Positions 1 to 7,136 of a DNA stretch of 51,688 nt are shown piece after piece. Every line of letters starts with the position of its first letter. Position 1 is the first letter of the stretch. The DNA is from Saprospirales bacterium. GTDB lineage: Bacteria; Bacteroidota; Bacteroidia; Chitinophagales; Saprospiraceae. The stretch spans positions 1 to 51,688 of the forward strand of contig REEI01000051.1 of assembly GCA_007695145.1 (NCBI GenBank), in the 5' to 3' direction. Under the pieces are notes generated by a model, which worked only from the letters and a program-made list of their open reading frames with translations, was not told the DNA's origin and did no database searches. Made by a program: the position numbers and the translations under genes.

Positions 1-23
1 CACAGATTTTCGCAGATTTTTTC
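1..23. repeat. ATCTGTG-type repeat, left flank of GxxExxY gene
   Basis: Two tandem CAGATTTT-like units (cacagatttt, cgcagatttttt). On the minus strand this reads as AAATCTGCG followed by AAATCTGTG. A closely similar block lies at 600-632 on the other side of the GxxExxY gene, in the same orientation, so the gene is bracketed by imperfect direct repeats. The window begins inside this block, so its true extent is unknown. Confidence 0.5.
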
Positions 24-40
24 TCGGGATGAGACCTTAT

Positions 41-412
41 TTACATTATTATCCGGTTAATTCCCTTTTTCATGTCCTTAACATTAAAGTTGAGAAGAAG
101 CCCGAGCTTTATTCCGGAGAGTTTTAAATAGGTCATTACCTGGGCAGTATGTATGGGGGCAATTGCTTCTACAGATTTTACCTCAAGTAGGATTTGATTA
201 TTTACAACAAGGTCAATTCGATATCCTGCTTCTAATTTAATCTCATCGTAAATTACAGGTAGTGCTTTTTGACGTTCAACTGTCATTCCGGCTTTGCAAA
301 GTTCATATTCTAAGCAGACTTCATAAGCTGATTCCAAAAGTCCTGGTCCTAATTCAGTATGCACTTTGTAAATGCATCCAATAATCTTATACGACAAATC
401 ATTTAATTCCAT
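41..412 (-). CDS. GxxExxY family protein (PD-(D/E)XK-like)
   Basis: A 123-residue protein of the GxxExxY family, which is classed with PD-(D/E)XK nuclease-like folds but has no settled function. The naming motif is visible as GLLESAY at residues 24-30. The nuclease-like residues are D67 in RIDLVV, E77-x-K79 in LEVKS, and Q91-x3-Y95. I chose the ATG at 412 because the family starts just before the ELNDLSYKI helix; an open frame continues upstream to 658, but that stretch is low-complexity, crosses the repeat block and does not look like protein. It stands alone, with repeats on both sides. Nuclease activity is an inference from fold and residues only. Confidence 0.85.
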   Translation of the reverse strand: MELNDLSYKIIGCIYKVHTELGPGLLESAYEVCLEYELCKAGMTVERQKALPVIYDEIKLEAGYRIDLVVNNQILLEVKSVEAIAPIHTAQVMTYLKLSGIKLGLLLNFNVKDMKKGINRIIM

Positions 413-528
413 GTTGCAAATTTTGAGGTTTGGATACTTAGAATGCCAATGATATACCCGGATGGAAATACAGAATGGCGAAATTAGCCAAAACGTTGAA
501 AGTGTAGAAATTGGAGCGGTTTTTTTAT

Positions 529-553
529 CTGTGCTAATGTGTGCTATCTGTGG
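529..553 (+). repeat. 25-base direct repeat, copy 1
   Basis: The unit begins CTGTGCTAA and ends TGCTATCTGTGG. Copy 2 starts 216 bases downstream, with 21 of 25 positions the same. The shared ATCTGTG core is the reverse complement of the CAGAT units flanking the GxxExxY gene. Confidence 0.55.
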
Positions 554-599
554 TAAACTTTTGCCACTATGAGAAATACAACCGCTCCTTTTTTTAACA

Positions 600-632
600 A
601 CAGATTCACACGGATTCTCACAGATTTTTTTT
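600..632. repeat. ATCTGTG-type repeat, right flank of GxxExxY gene
   Basis: Three spaced units, acagattc, acggattc and acagattttttt, in the same orientation as the block at 1-23. Reverse complemented they read AAATCTGTG, AATCCGTG and GAATCTGT. Confidence 0.55.
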
Positions 633-744
633 GCAGGCAAATTAACTGCTTTTAGCATTAGATGATGGAATAATCAATTATTGGCCTTTGGGCAACGATG
701 ATACATACCAGATAGAACCACAAAGATTGGTTTTGATTTTGCAG

Positions 745-769
745 CTGTACTAAACTATGCTATCTGTGG
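745..769 (+). repeat. 25-base direct repeat, copy 2
   Basis: The unit begins CTGTACTAA and ends TGCTATCTGTGG. It differs from copy 1 at four positions. It lies between the GxxExxY gene and the 3' end of the DUF4920 lipoprotein gene. Confidence 0.55.
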
Positions 770-873
770 CAATCTTTCATCGTGGGGAGGGGGTGCCACT
801 AACCTACAAAGCCTCAATGCTAAATAAAAAAAATAGGGCTTTGAATATTGGTGGTGAACCTTCACCCAAAAAA

Positions 874-1395
874 CTACTGTTGCAGAATTTTTACCCCTGT
901 AGCCATAAATTTCAGCTCGTGAACAGGCTCAGTGATCGCTGCTATTTCCTCCGGGGATTGACCGGCATCTTCTGCATAGTGCTGCAGTTCTGCCACACTG
1001 GTCCAGTCGCGATAAGCGTATCCTTCCATCACTATTAGACCACCATCGAGATCTAAAGGCATAAAAAAGCCGTAGTCGTGGAATTGAACGAACATGCTTT
1101 CTGCCTCAGAACCATCTGCTGAGTATACATTCATCCAACATCCTTTTTTCTGGCAAACATCGTCCACTTTAGCAATCACTTTTGCATACATTGAATCTGC
1201 CTCTCCCATCATCTCAAGCATTTCATCAAATCCAATGGCTCCCTCCTCATCTATGATTTCACCGAAGTGCACAGCGTGTTCACCATTTTGAACTTCTTCC
1301 TTCTGTTCATCTTTGGCCTCTTCATTATATCCTTGCTCCTGGCCACAGGCTGTGAACATCAAAGCAAAAACTCCAAGTAATATTAGATTCTTCAT
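874..1395 (-). CDS. DUF4920 family lipoprotein
   Basis: A 173-residue predicted lipoprotein. A short signal peptide ends in the lipobox FTAC, so Cys17 would be lipidated. A Glu-rich linker (about residues 21-40) leads into the DUF4920-type domain, recognisable from the CQKKGCW motif at 81-87, the YGFFMPLDLDGG stretch and a C-terminal segment ending MATGVKI. The two Cys of the motif could bind metal or form a disulfide, but no function is established. It is monocistronic, and a TATCTTTG -7 box lies about 65 bases upstream of the ATG. The family assignment is from memory of the motif pattern. Confidence 0.85.
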   Translation of the reverse strand: MKNLILLGVFALMFTACGQEQGYNEEAKDEQKEEVQNGEHAVHFGEIIDEEGAIGFDEMLEMMGEADSMYAKVIAKVDDVCQKKGCWMNVYSADGSEAESMFVQFHDYGFFMPLDLDGGLIVMEGYAYRDWTSVAELQHYAEDAGQSPEEIAAITEPVHELKFMATGVKILQQ

Positions 1396-1459
1396 GTCAT
1401 TAGATTTTAAAAAATTAGCTTTTCGACAAAGCAGGGACCAATTTCCCTTTTTTGCACTG

Positions 1460-1467
1460 CAAAGATA
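1460..1467 (-). promoter_or_regulatory. Candidate -7 box for the DUF4920 gene
   Basis: Reads TATCTTTG on the minus strand, an exact match to the Bacteroidota TAnnTTTG consensus, about 65 bases upstream of the start codon. No TTG is present at the usual -33 distance, so support is from the -7 box only. Confidence 0.4.
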
Positions 1468-1523
1468 GTGAATTCAAAAGAGAAAGAAATAGCTGATTAC
1501 CAAAAAGCATCCGATTTCAAAAA

Positions 1524-2417
1524 TCAGCGGCCCACTTTCAAATTGGTTAGTCCCTCATTGATGGATAGGATGATATCCCCCATTTCTGCATAATCCTCCT
1601 CCCATTTCTCTGCTTTTGGGGACATGACTGATGCTATATTGAGGATCTTCAATTCTGGTCTTTGGCGCTGCAAATACCATATGATACCCTCTTTAAAATT
1701 TGAGTGAAAACTCCCATTGATGTGATAAAAAACCTGACCTTCATTCAGATTTTGGTCAATGAAATGAGCCATAGTTGCATCTTTAATGGCTTGAGCATAG
1801 ACAAATTTTACCGCCCTATCCCCATGAGCCATTTCGAGCATCATTTTACTGCTTCTCAACTCCAGGTCCACTTCAAAAGGAAGGGGTGCAATGTATCGAT
1901 GTCCCTCGTCCGTTGGCAGCAAATCCAGTCCTTCCATCCCCTCCCGAAAGACGAGATTGGCATAGCGACGGGGCACATTGGTTGCTATAAATGGAATCCC
2001 ACTCTGCTTTGCAAACTCAAGTAAGGGCTTGTAATCTTTCTCATAATTGTTCCAAAAACGGGCCTCGTTATTAAAGTTGGTCTCATTGATCCACCCGGAG
2101 AGGTACTCATCGAGAATTAATTGATCATGGGTTTCAAAAAACTCACCTCCTATGACGAGATTCTCTCCATGCAATTCAAATAAATCACTCAGTAATTCCC
2201 GTTGCAACCAATGACAGATGGGATTACCGTGGAACTCCCCAAAGAAAATCACATCCACCCCCTCTATCATCTCAAGGACATCCCCATAATTGATCTGTTG
2301 GCCCTCAGAATTAAATAGCTGATATGCTGGGAGTTCCTGCGAAACCAAAGGGCTAGTCATCAATATGAGCAAGAAACTCAGAACTCCAGGCACGGGCAAA
2401 AATCTTTTATTCGGCAT
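1524..2417 (-). CDS. ChaN-like (Tiki superfamily) exported protein
   Basis: A 297-residue protein with an N-terminal signal segment (about residues 1-26, ending SPLVSQ). The family signature GEFHGNP is at residues 60-66, and a second His motif, GSFHS, lies near the C-terminus. This is the ChaN domain pattern; the family includes a haem-binding lipoprotein of Campylobacter and belongs to the EreA/TraB/Tiki-like fold group. Typical ChaN proteins have about 280-300 residues, so the length fits. There is no lipobox Cys, so it is probably periplasmic. It lies alone between two unrelated small genes on the same strand. Whether it binds haem or is hydrolytic cannot be told from sequence. Confidence 0.85.
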   Translation of the reverse strand: MPNKRFLPVPGVLSFLLILMTSPLVSQELPAYQLFNSEGQQINYGDVLEMIEGVDVIFFGEFHGNPICHWLQRELLSDLFELHGENLVIGGEFFETHDQLILDEYLSGWINETNFNNEARFWNNYEKDYKPLLEFAKQSGIPFIATNVPRRYANLVFREGMEGLDLLPTDEGHRYIAPLPFEVDLELRSSKMMLEMAHGDRAVKFVYAQAIKDATMAHFIDQNLNEGQVFYHINGSFHSNFKEGIIWYLQRQRPELKILNIASVMSPKAEKWEEDYAEMGDIILSINEGLTNLKVGR

Positions 2418-2557
2418 TTTTTTATTGCAAAAATAACACCTGATTAAAGATGAGCAAATTGTAAGCTGGATAATTCACCAAAAGGCAAACCACTCGGCTC
2501 TATCCATTCAATCTGATTGAATACAAGTTGGTATCGAAAGTAGTTTGTGCAGGGAAA

Positions 2558-2869
2558 TTATCGATGGTCCATTTTCAAAAGCTGCATCAGTTCATCGGTC
2601 AATGGCTCAGAATATGTCCCATAGGCACTGACCAAAATTCCTTTATGCTGTCCATCTAGAGACGCAATGCCATAAACTGCTGACATGTCTGAAGGATTGG
2701 ACTCTCCTTCAAACCGATAGGCAACCTCAACCTTGCATTGAGAGGGCTTGAGTACGGTATCATCGGTGGCACATTCAATGATATCATTTTTAACTCTGAA
2801 GTCGTGGGTATAGCCTTTTTCCTTCAAATCCTGCAGTGCTTCGACCATTGTCGCATAATCCTCTTTCAT
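2558..2869 (-). CDS. Conserved small Bacteroidota protein (unknown function)
   Basis: A 103-residue soluble protein. It matches a short family I recall from Bacteroidota with the pattern DYATMVEALQDLKEKGYTHD, then YRFEGESNPSD, then AYGTYSEPL. Members are often labelled phosphoribosylpyrophosphate synthetase in databases, but it has no PRPP-binding motif and is far too short; the true synthetase is at 41806-42732. I chose the ATG at 2869 because the family begins right before the YATMVEAL helix; an in-frame start at 2899 would add ten residues. Function is unknown. Confidence 0.7.
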   Translation of the reverse strand: MKEDYATMVEALQDLKEKGYTHDFRVKNDIIECATDDTVLKPSQCKVEVAYRFEGESNPSDMSAVYGIASLDGQHKGILVSAYGTYSEPLTDELMQLLKMDHR

Positions 2870-3011
2870 AAAACTATAATTTTTCTGGTTGATATTCAAT
2901 ATTTTAACACAAATAGGACCTATTTTGGTTCAAATGAAATCACAAACTTTACGGTCGAGCCTGGTTGCAAATAATAATTCATCATTAATTTTTTTTCTTT
3001 CAGAAAAAGGC

Positions 3012-3019
3012 TACCTTTG
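3012..3019 (+). promoter_or_regulatory. Candidate -7 box for the TRL-like lipoprotein gene
   Basis: TACCTTTG matches TAnnTTTG exactly. It would give a leader of about 95 bases containing the hairpin at 3050-3071. No good -33 TTG is seen. Confidence 0.35.
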
Positions 3020-3049
3020 ACCCGGTAGATCTTTATTGATTACTACTGA

Positions 3050-3071
3050 CCTGTTGCAGTTTTTCAACAGG
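3050..3071 (+). promoter_or_regulatory. Hairpin in the 5' leader of the TRL-like gene
   Basis: A perfect 7-base-pair stem, CCTGTTG with CAACAGG, around an 8-base T-rich loop. It ends 50 bases before the ATG at 3122. No run of T follows, so it is not a simple terminator. It could affect translation or message stability; this is inference. Confidence 0.4.
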
Positions 3072-3121
3072 GGAGTATCCGAAAATCCTCAAGAGTAGGT
3101 TCACTAAACATTTATTTTGTT

Positions 3122-3415
3122 ATGAAAGCAATTAAGAACAAAATTTTACTTTTTGCCATTGTTTTGGCAACCGGGGCGTTTTTCACCTCTTGTTCTGTAA
3201 CCTTGCCTGTTACTGCAACCAGCAATCAGGTAGGCACGAAGGTGGGCTCTGCAACTGCAACAGGATTTCTTGGAGTGCTGTTTTTTGATCAGGATGCGAG
3301 TATCCGCACTGCTGCAAGAAATGGCAACATCACCAGAATTTCCACTGTTGACATCAGACACGGAAATGTGCTCGGACTTATTTACACTTACGAAACCATC
3401 GTAACGGGTGAATAA
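3122..3415 (+). CDS. TRL-like family lipoprotein
   Basis: A 97-residue lipoprotein with signal peptide and lipobox FTSC (Cys24). The mature part follows the TRL-like family pattern: a glycine-rich segment (VGTKVGSATA), then DASIRTAARNGNITRISTVD, then a final VLGLIYTYETIVTGE. The family is widespread in Proteobacteria and Bacteroidota and has no known biochemical role. It is the only gene of its transcription unit: a leader hairpin precedes it and a strong terminator follows 20 bases after the stop codon. Confidence 0.85.
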   Translation: MKAIKNKILLFAIVLATGAFFTSCSVTLPVTATSNQVGTKVGSATATGFLGVLFFDQDASIRTAARNGNITRISTVDIRHGNVLGLIYTYETIVTGE

Positions 3416-3434
3416 AGTTGTGATACGAATTAAT

Positions 3435-3465
3435 AAAGGGGCGGTATTTTACTGCCCCTTTTTTT
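3435..3465 (+). terminator. Rho-independent terminator after the TRL-like gene
   Basis: Stem GGGGCGGTA with TACTGCCCC (nine pairs, one G-T), loop TTT, followed by seven T. It begins 20 bases after the stop codon. Confidence 0.9.
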
Positions 3466-3472
3466 ATCTTTG
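3465..3472 (+). promoter_or_regulatory. Candidate -7 box overlapping the terminator T-tract
   Basis: TATCTTTG, an exact TAnnTTTG match, starting on the last T of the terminator at 3435-3465 and 20 bases before the next ATG (3493). The -33 position would fall inside the terminator stem, where no TTG is found. Confidence 0.4.
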
Positions 3473-3492
3473 GCATTCAGAAAGTTGTCCTG

Positions 3493-3996
3493 ATGAATAA
3501 ACTAATCTTCACCCTTACACTAATTGGCGCATTTTTAGTCGGACTCGCCGCCTGCTCAGATCCGGGAGATTTGATTTTGCTCGGCCCGGAACACCGGCTG
3601 GAACTGACTGAGACAGAAAGCCAGCTTCCCAGAAATCAAGAATACATCGATCACCACAATGAATGTTGCAATAGATTTCCAGATATACAAATCCCATTGT
3701 ACAGGGTAATCGGGGGCGAAAATTACCACTACTATCTCTCTATACCCATGGAAGCTGATCCCGATCTGATTGCCGATTTATTTCTCTCAGTTGAGGATGT
3801 TGATTTCCAATTGAAATTGAAGACTGACGATTTGGTCCTGATCAGTGGTAAGTCGGAAAACAGGTGTCTAAATATTTATTTGGTCGATCTTCCTTCTGGA
3901 GACCTCTTTATGTTTTCACTCATTACAGAAGACCCTGAGGTGTGCCTAAAGCACCTCAATAGAGCATGGATTTTTGATCGCATTGAAAAAATGTAG
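3493..3996 (+). CDS. Lipoprotein of unknown function
   Basis: A 167-residue protein with a clear lipoprotein signal (lipobox GLAAC, Cys21). The mature part is acidic and includes an HHNECC patch and an RVIGGENYHYYLSIPM segment, so it is probably a compact beta-rich domain. I do not recognise a family. The next gene starts 7 bases after its stop codon and is also a lipoprotein, so the two are probably co-transcribed from the -7 box at 3465. The C-terminus holds several Cys (RCLNIY, VCLKHL) that could form disulfides. Confidence 0.7.
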   Translation: MNKLIFTLTLIGAFLVGLAACSDPGDLILLGPEHRLELTETESQLPRNQEYIDHHNECCNRFPDIQIPLYRVIGGENYHYYLSIPMEADPDLIADLFLSVEDVDFQLKLKTDDLVLISGKSENRCLNIYLVDLPSGDLFMFSLITEDPEVCLKHLNRAWIFDRIEKM

Positions 3997-4003
3997 TGTG
4001 AGT

Positions 4004-4576
4004 ATGGGTATGCGCTTACTACTGGTACTGATGATTTTTGGACTGCTACTTGCAACTTTGAGCTCCTGTTTATCTGTAAAACCATCCTCCTCTAAGGGAG
4101 CTGGAAAAGATTATGAGGTATTCTACCTGGGAGACCATAGAGATCAGTTTTTTATAAAACCAATCGCATTCCAGGCAGAGGGTGCTGCACTCCTGCTCGA
4201 CATTACCTTTAGACATCCTTCAGGAGGCGACAGCGCAATAGTCAACTTCACCTTAAATACTGAAGTTCAGCAAGCCAGGGTAAGGAGTTTTGAGCTAAAA
4301 AATGAACTGGCCAACTACAAAAGTTCAACTGAACCGGAAGTACTTTTCACCACTCAATCTGACAATGGTGAATTCCAGGCTCGGTATTCCCTAAGCATTC
4401 CTTCAGATCAAATAGAAACGATGCTGGAGGAGAAAAACTGGAAAGTAGTCGTATTATTCCATTCAGCAAAAAAGGAGTTCGTCCCCACCCGAAAAGCTCA
4501 ACGAACCATCAACCGTTTAGTAGATCAGCTCGGGTCCGAAATCAATTCAACCCCCGTTCACTTCTTTACGGACTAA
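4004..4576 (+). CDS. Lipoprotein of unknown function
   Basis: A 190-residue lipoprotein with a hydrophobic signal and lipobox LSSC (Cys22). The mature part looks beta-rich (ALLLDITFRHPSGGDSAIVNFTL, then RYSLSIPSDQIE) and I do not recognise its family. I chose the ATG at 4004, 7 bases after the stop of the preceding lipoprotein gene; an upstream TTG at 3974 would add residues that spoil the signal peptide, and a second ATG at 4010 is also possible. Same direction and tight spacing suggest it works with the preceding lipoprotein. Confidence 0.7.
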   Translation: MGMRLLLVLMIFGLLLATLSSCLSVKPSSSKGAGKDYEVFYLGDHRDQFFIKPIAFQAEGAALLLDITFRHPSGGDSAIVNFTLNTEVQQARVRSFELKNELANYKSSTEPEVLFTTQSDNGEFQARYSLSIPSDQIETMLEEKNWKVVVLFHSAKKEFVPTRKAQRTINRLVDQLGSEINSTPVHFFTD

Positions 4577-4898
4577 AATTCACGACCCAAAGGAAACGCA
4601 GATAGTTGTATTGTCATACCAACTGATATTGGTATATTGAGTTGGTGCTCTACAAGCCAGAGGCTATAGGAAATAATCCCCGGGAAAAAACTCCAACAAG
4701 CCCACACAACAATTCCAGGTAAATCAACTTTACGCCTCCAATCTAAATGCTCAATACTCTAAAAGGTAGGAAATCGGTATAAGCTCCCCCGTTTTTGTTC
4801 AAACCAGCTCATAAGTCCATAAAAAAATAGCGTTAGTCCAATAAAAAGGAGGTACAATTATATTTTTCCTATCTTGCAGGCAAAATAAAATATGAGCT
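4577..4898. other. Intergenic region before the TM2 operon
   Basis: 322 bases without a gene. It is AT-rich towards the right and holds only a degenerate -7-like box (TATCTTGC) close to the start of the TM2 gene. I see no terminator or repeat in it. Confidence 0.5.
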
Positions 4899-5249
4899 AT
4901 GGATAATCAAAAGATTGACATGTTTTTGATGACGAATGCCAAGTATTTTGAAAGTCATCGTCTCCCTTTAATTCGGGAGCGCTTATTGAAAATGGACGAC
5001 AGCAAATTACTGCATATACAGACACTCAACTTCAAGGATCCAACCATGATGTTGATAGTCTCGTTATTGGCCGGGACCCTTGGTATTGACAGATTTCTGA
5101 TTGGAGATGTAGGGCTGGGAGTTGCCAAACTGCTCACTTGTGGTGGACTGGGAATTTGGGCAATAGTCGATTGGTTTCTTATCATGGGAGCCACAAGGGA
5201 TAAGAATATGGAAAAACTTGAAATAGCCACAGCCTCTTATTCTTATTGA
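4899..5249 (+). CDS. TM2 domain membrane protein
   Basis: A 116-residue protein. The N-terminal half is soluble and basic, and the C-terminal half is a TM2 domain with two membrane helices joined by a short turn. The signature is visible as GTLGIDRFLIGDVGLGVAK, followed by GGLGIWAIVDWFLI, with the conserved Asp residues at the helix ends. TM2 proteins are small inner-membrane proteins of unknown function. It heads a four-gene membrane operon; the next gene starts 26 bases downstream, or overlaps its stop codon if a TTG start is used. Confidence 0.88.
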   Translation: MDNQKIDMFLMTNAKYFESHRLPLIRERLLKMDDSKLLHIQTLNFKDPTMMLIVSLLAGTLGIDRFLIGDVGLGVAKLLTCGGLGIWAIVDWFLIMGATRDKNMEKLEIATASYSY

Positions 5250-5275
5250 TAGAAACTGCAAACAACACTCTAAGC

Positions 5276-5695
5276 ATGAGAAGCAGGTACTTTTACCGGT
5301 TGCTATCAGTCTTGCTCCTGGCAGGATATGCCTGGGTGGGGATCCACTGGTTTATGGATTACCGTTCGGCTCATGGCAATGGGGAGGTCACTATTTGCTT
5401 AATGAAGAACCTCACCGACACCCCTTGTCCCTCCTGCGGCTCTACCCGCTCATTGCTCACGCTATTTGAGGGAAAATGGATAGAGGCTATTTTTATCAAC
5501 CCTCTTGGCATTTTAATGGGTGTATTTATGTTGATTTTGCCCGTTTGGGTAATTCGCGATTACCTTCAAAGCAAAGAAAGCCTATTTAATACCTACCAAA
5601 GAGCTGAGCAAGTTTTAAAAAGAAAGGGAGTACTTTTGGTCTTTGCGACCTTAATACTCGCCAATTGGATTTGGAATATAAGCAAAGGATTATGA
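5276..5695 (+). CDS. DUF2752 membrane protein
   Basis: A 139-residue membrane protein with three predicted helices. The DUF2752 signature is clear: the CPSCGSTRS motif, followed by a LFEGKWIEAIFINPLG segment that begins the second helix. The paired Cys suggest a metal or redox site facing one side of the membrane, but no function is known. I chose the ATG at 5276; a TTG at 5246, overlapping the TGA of the TM2 gene, is in frame and would add ten residues. Its stop codon overlaps the ATG of the next gene (ATGA), so translation is probably coupled. Confidence 0.85.
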   Translation: MRSRYFYRLLSVLLLAGYAWVGIHWFMDYRSAHGNGEVTICLMKNLTDTPCPSCGSTRSLLTLFEGKWIEAIFINPLGILMGVFMLILPVWVIRDYLQSKESLFNTYQRAEQVLKRKGVLLVFATLILANWIWNISKGL

Positions 5696-6150
5696 TTGAA
5701 AGTACAGAGTACCATTACAAGCCTCATCCTGAAGAACAAGAAAGGGCCACAAACAGCTACCTGATGTCACTGGTCGTGGTAATCTTCGGAATGCCATTGC
5801 CCATTGTCAATCTTTTGGCATCGGTAATATACTATCTGGGCAACATGAAAGCCAGCAGCTTTGTGCGCTGGCACTGTGTGCAGGTCATGCTCACCCAATT
5901 GTTCCTGTTTTTCATTAATTCAGTTGGATTTATCTGGTTGATGTTCATAATTTTTGGCAATTGGGAATTCACCAACTACTTCATCGCATATGTTTTAATA
6001 CTTCTGGCTTTCAATATTTCAGAATTGGTGGGTACTATCCTTTCCGTGTTGATTATAAAAAGAGGCAAGCACCCGAAGTGGTGGATTTTTGGTGATCTCA
6101 CTGATATTATAATGGCTGAGGACGAGCAAGAAGAAAGGGTTCATGGGTAA
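5692..6150 (+). CDS. DUF4870-like membrane protein
   Basis: A 152-residue protein with three to four hydrophobic helices. The pattern ERATNSYLMSLVVVIFGMPL, then NLLASVIYYLGNMK, then SFVRWHCVQ matches DUF4870-type small membrane proteins, in which a short soluble head is followed by helices and an RxH motif. The ATG at 5692 overlaps the previous stop codon (ATGA). Its own 3' end overlaps the start of the M48 protease gene by eight bases. The tail is acidic (EDEQEE). Function is unknown; the context suggests one membrane assembly with its neighbours. Confidence 0.8.
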   Translation: MIESTEYHYKPHPEEQERATNSYLMSLVVVIFGMPLPIVNLLASVIYYLGNMKASSFVRWHCVQVMLTQLFLFFINSVGFIWLMFIIFGNWEFTNYFIAYVLILLAFNISELVGTILSVLIIKRGKHPKWWIFGDLTDIIMAEDEQEERVHG

Positions 6151-6940
6151 GATCATTCTAAAATTACTGGGACTGCTACTGGGAATAATGTTACTGGTGC
6201 TTCTCCTGGGACAACTGGACTTCAAGGGTGCTTCGGGGATGGAAGATAAGCTCGATTACCCGGAAGAGAACCTAGGAGAACTCATGCTGAGGGTCTTTGA
6301 ACAGATGGATCGAAAAATCGAAAATGAAGAAAAATTAGCACCCCCTAATGACATACTGGAAAAGATCTGCCTTGCAAATGGGCTTGAATGCGACCATGTA
6401 CGACTTTTCTTATTCGGAGGAAGCACTGTCAATGCCTTTGCACTTCCCGGTAACCACATCGTACTCTACCGTGGGCTGATTCGCCAATGCGAAACTGCCG
6501 AAGAATTGGCCGGAGTTATTGCCCACGAATTGGCTCATATCAAGCTGGATCACATAAGAAGAAAGGTCCAAAGAGAAATCGGTTTAAACATAATTGGCAG
6601 CATCATTGGAGGTTCTGCAGGAGGTGAAATAGCTCGTCAAACTGCCCTCCTTCTGGCCAATACATCCTACGGTAGACAAATGGAACTTGAGGCTGATGAA
6701 AAAGCAGTAGCGTATCTTATGAATACCGGTATTGATCCCAATGGCCTGGCAACCCTTCTCTCCCGAATCAGTGCTCAATACGAAAATCTACCTCCTGGAT
6801 TTTACTGGTTCAGCACGCATCCCGAAACCAATCTGAGAGTCAGACATATCCGCGAAAAGGCTTGGACAGGGGAGATGGATTACCATCCTCTTTTTTCTGA
6901 TGAGGAGTGGATGGAGTACTTAGCTCTGATGGAAAATTAA
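6143..6940 (+). CDS. M48 family zinc metalloprotease
   Basis: A 265-residue membrane-anchored M48 peptidase. One N-terminal helix (about residues 3-24) is followed by the protease domain. The zinc site is complete: HELAH at 128-132 and the third ligand E181 in the ELEAD motif at 181-185. The VNAFALPGNHIVLYRGL segment typical of the BepA/LoiP/HtpX-related group is also present. The length is that of a minimal M48 protease without TPR repeats. The start at 6143 overlaps the preceding gene by eight bases. As last gene of the TM2-DUF2752-DUF4870 operon it may process or remove these small membrane proteins or other envelope proteins; that is inference. No frameshift or missing catalytic residue is seen. 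Confidence 0.93.
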   Translation: MGKIILKLLGLLLGIMLLVLLLGQLDFKGASGMEDKLDYPEENLGELMLRVFEQMDRKIENEEKLAPPNDILEKICLANGLECDHVRLFLFGGSTVNAFALPGNHIVLYRGLIRQCETAEELAGVIAHELAHIKLDHIRRKVQREIGLNIIGSIIGGSAGGEIARQTALLLANTSYGRQMELEADEKAVAYLMNTGIDPNGLATLLSRISAQYENLPPGFYWFSTHPETNLRVRHIREKAWTGEMDYHPLFSDEEWMEYLALMEN

Positions 6941-6942
6941 AA

Positions 6943-6986
6943 CCAGGGCCAATACAGGTTACTATTACTTGTATAAAAGGGCCTGG
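6943..6986. terminator. Hairpin between convergent genes
   Basis: Outer stem CCAGGGCC with GGGCCTGG (one mismatch) and inner stem ATACA with TGTAT. It lies two bases after the M48 stop codon. There is no T-tract, so it is a terminator-like or RNA-stabilising hairpin rather than a textbook terminator. Confidence 0.4.
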
Positions 6987-7136
6987 GATAAGTGAACCTG
7001 GCCAGTGCCGATAATATAGGGTGCCAAAATGAACCAATTCAGGAAATCGTTCCAACCAGCAGCTCTTAAGCGAAAGCTTATGCCGTGATTTCGCAGAGTT
7101 CGATTAGTCCGAAAACTAAAGTTCAAGTAGCACAAG

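Larger units (their letters stand above)
413..873. other. Gene-free repeat-containing spacer
   Basis: There is no convincing gene here. The spacer holds a 25-base direct repeat (529-553 and 745-769, 21 of 25 identical) and a CAGATTC/CAGATTTT block at 600-632. Open frames crossing it have repeat-derived or low-complexity translations. Confidence 0.6.

Noticed and set aside
413-658. N-terminal extension of the GxxExxY frame
   Set aside because: It is open but crosses the repeat block, has no family match I recognise, and the family start fits the ATG at 412.
7081-7136. tRNA-like GTTCGA segment near 7098
   Set aside because: No acceptor stem or anticodon arm could be formed; no tRNA was found in the window.
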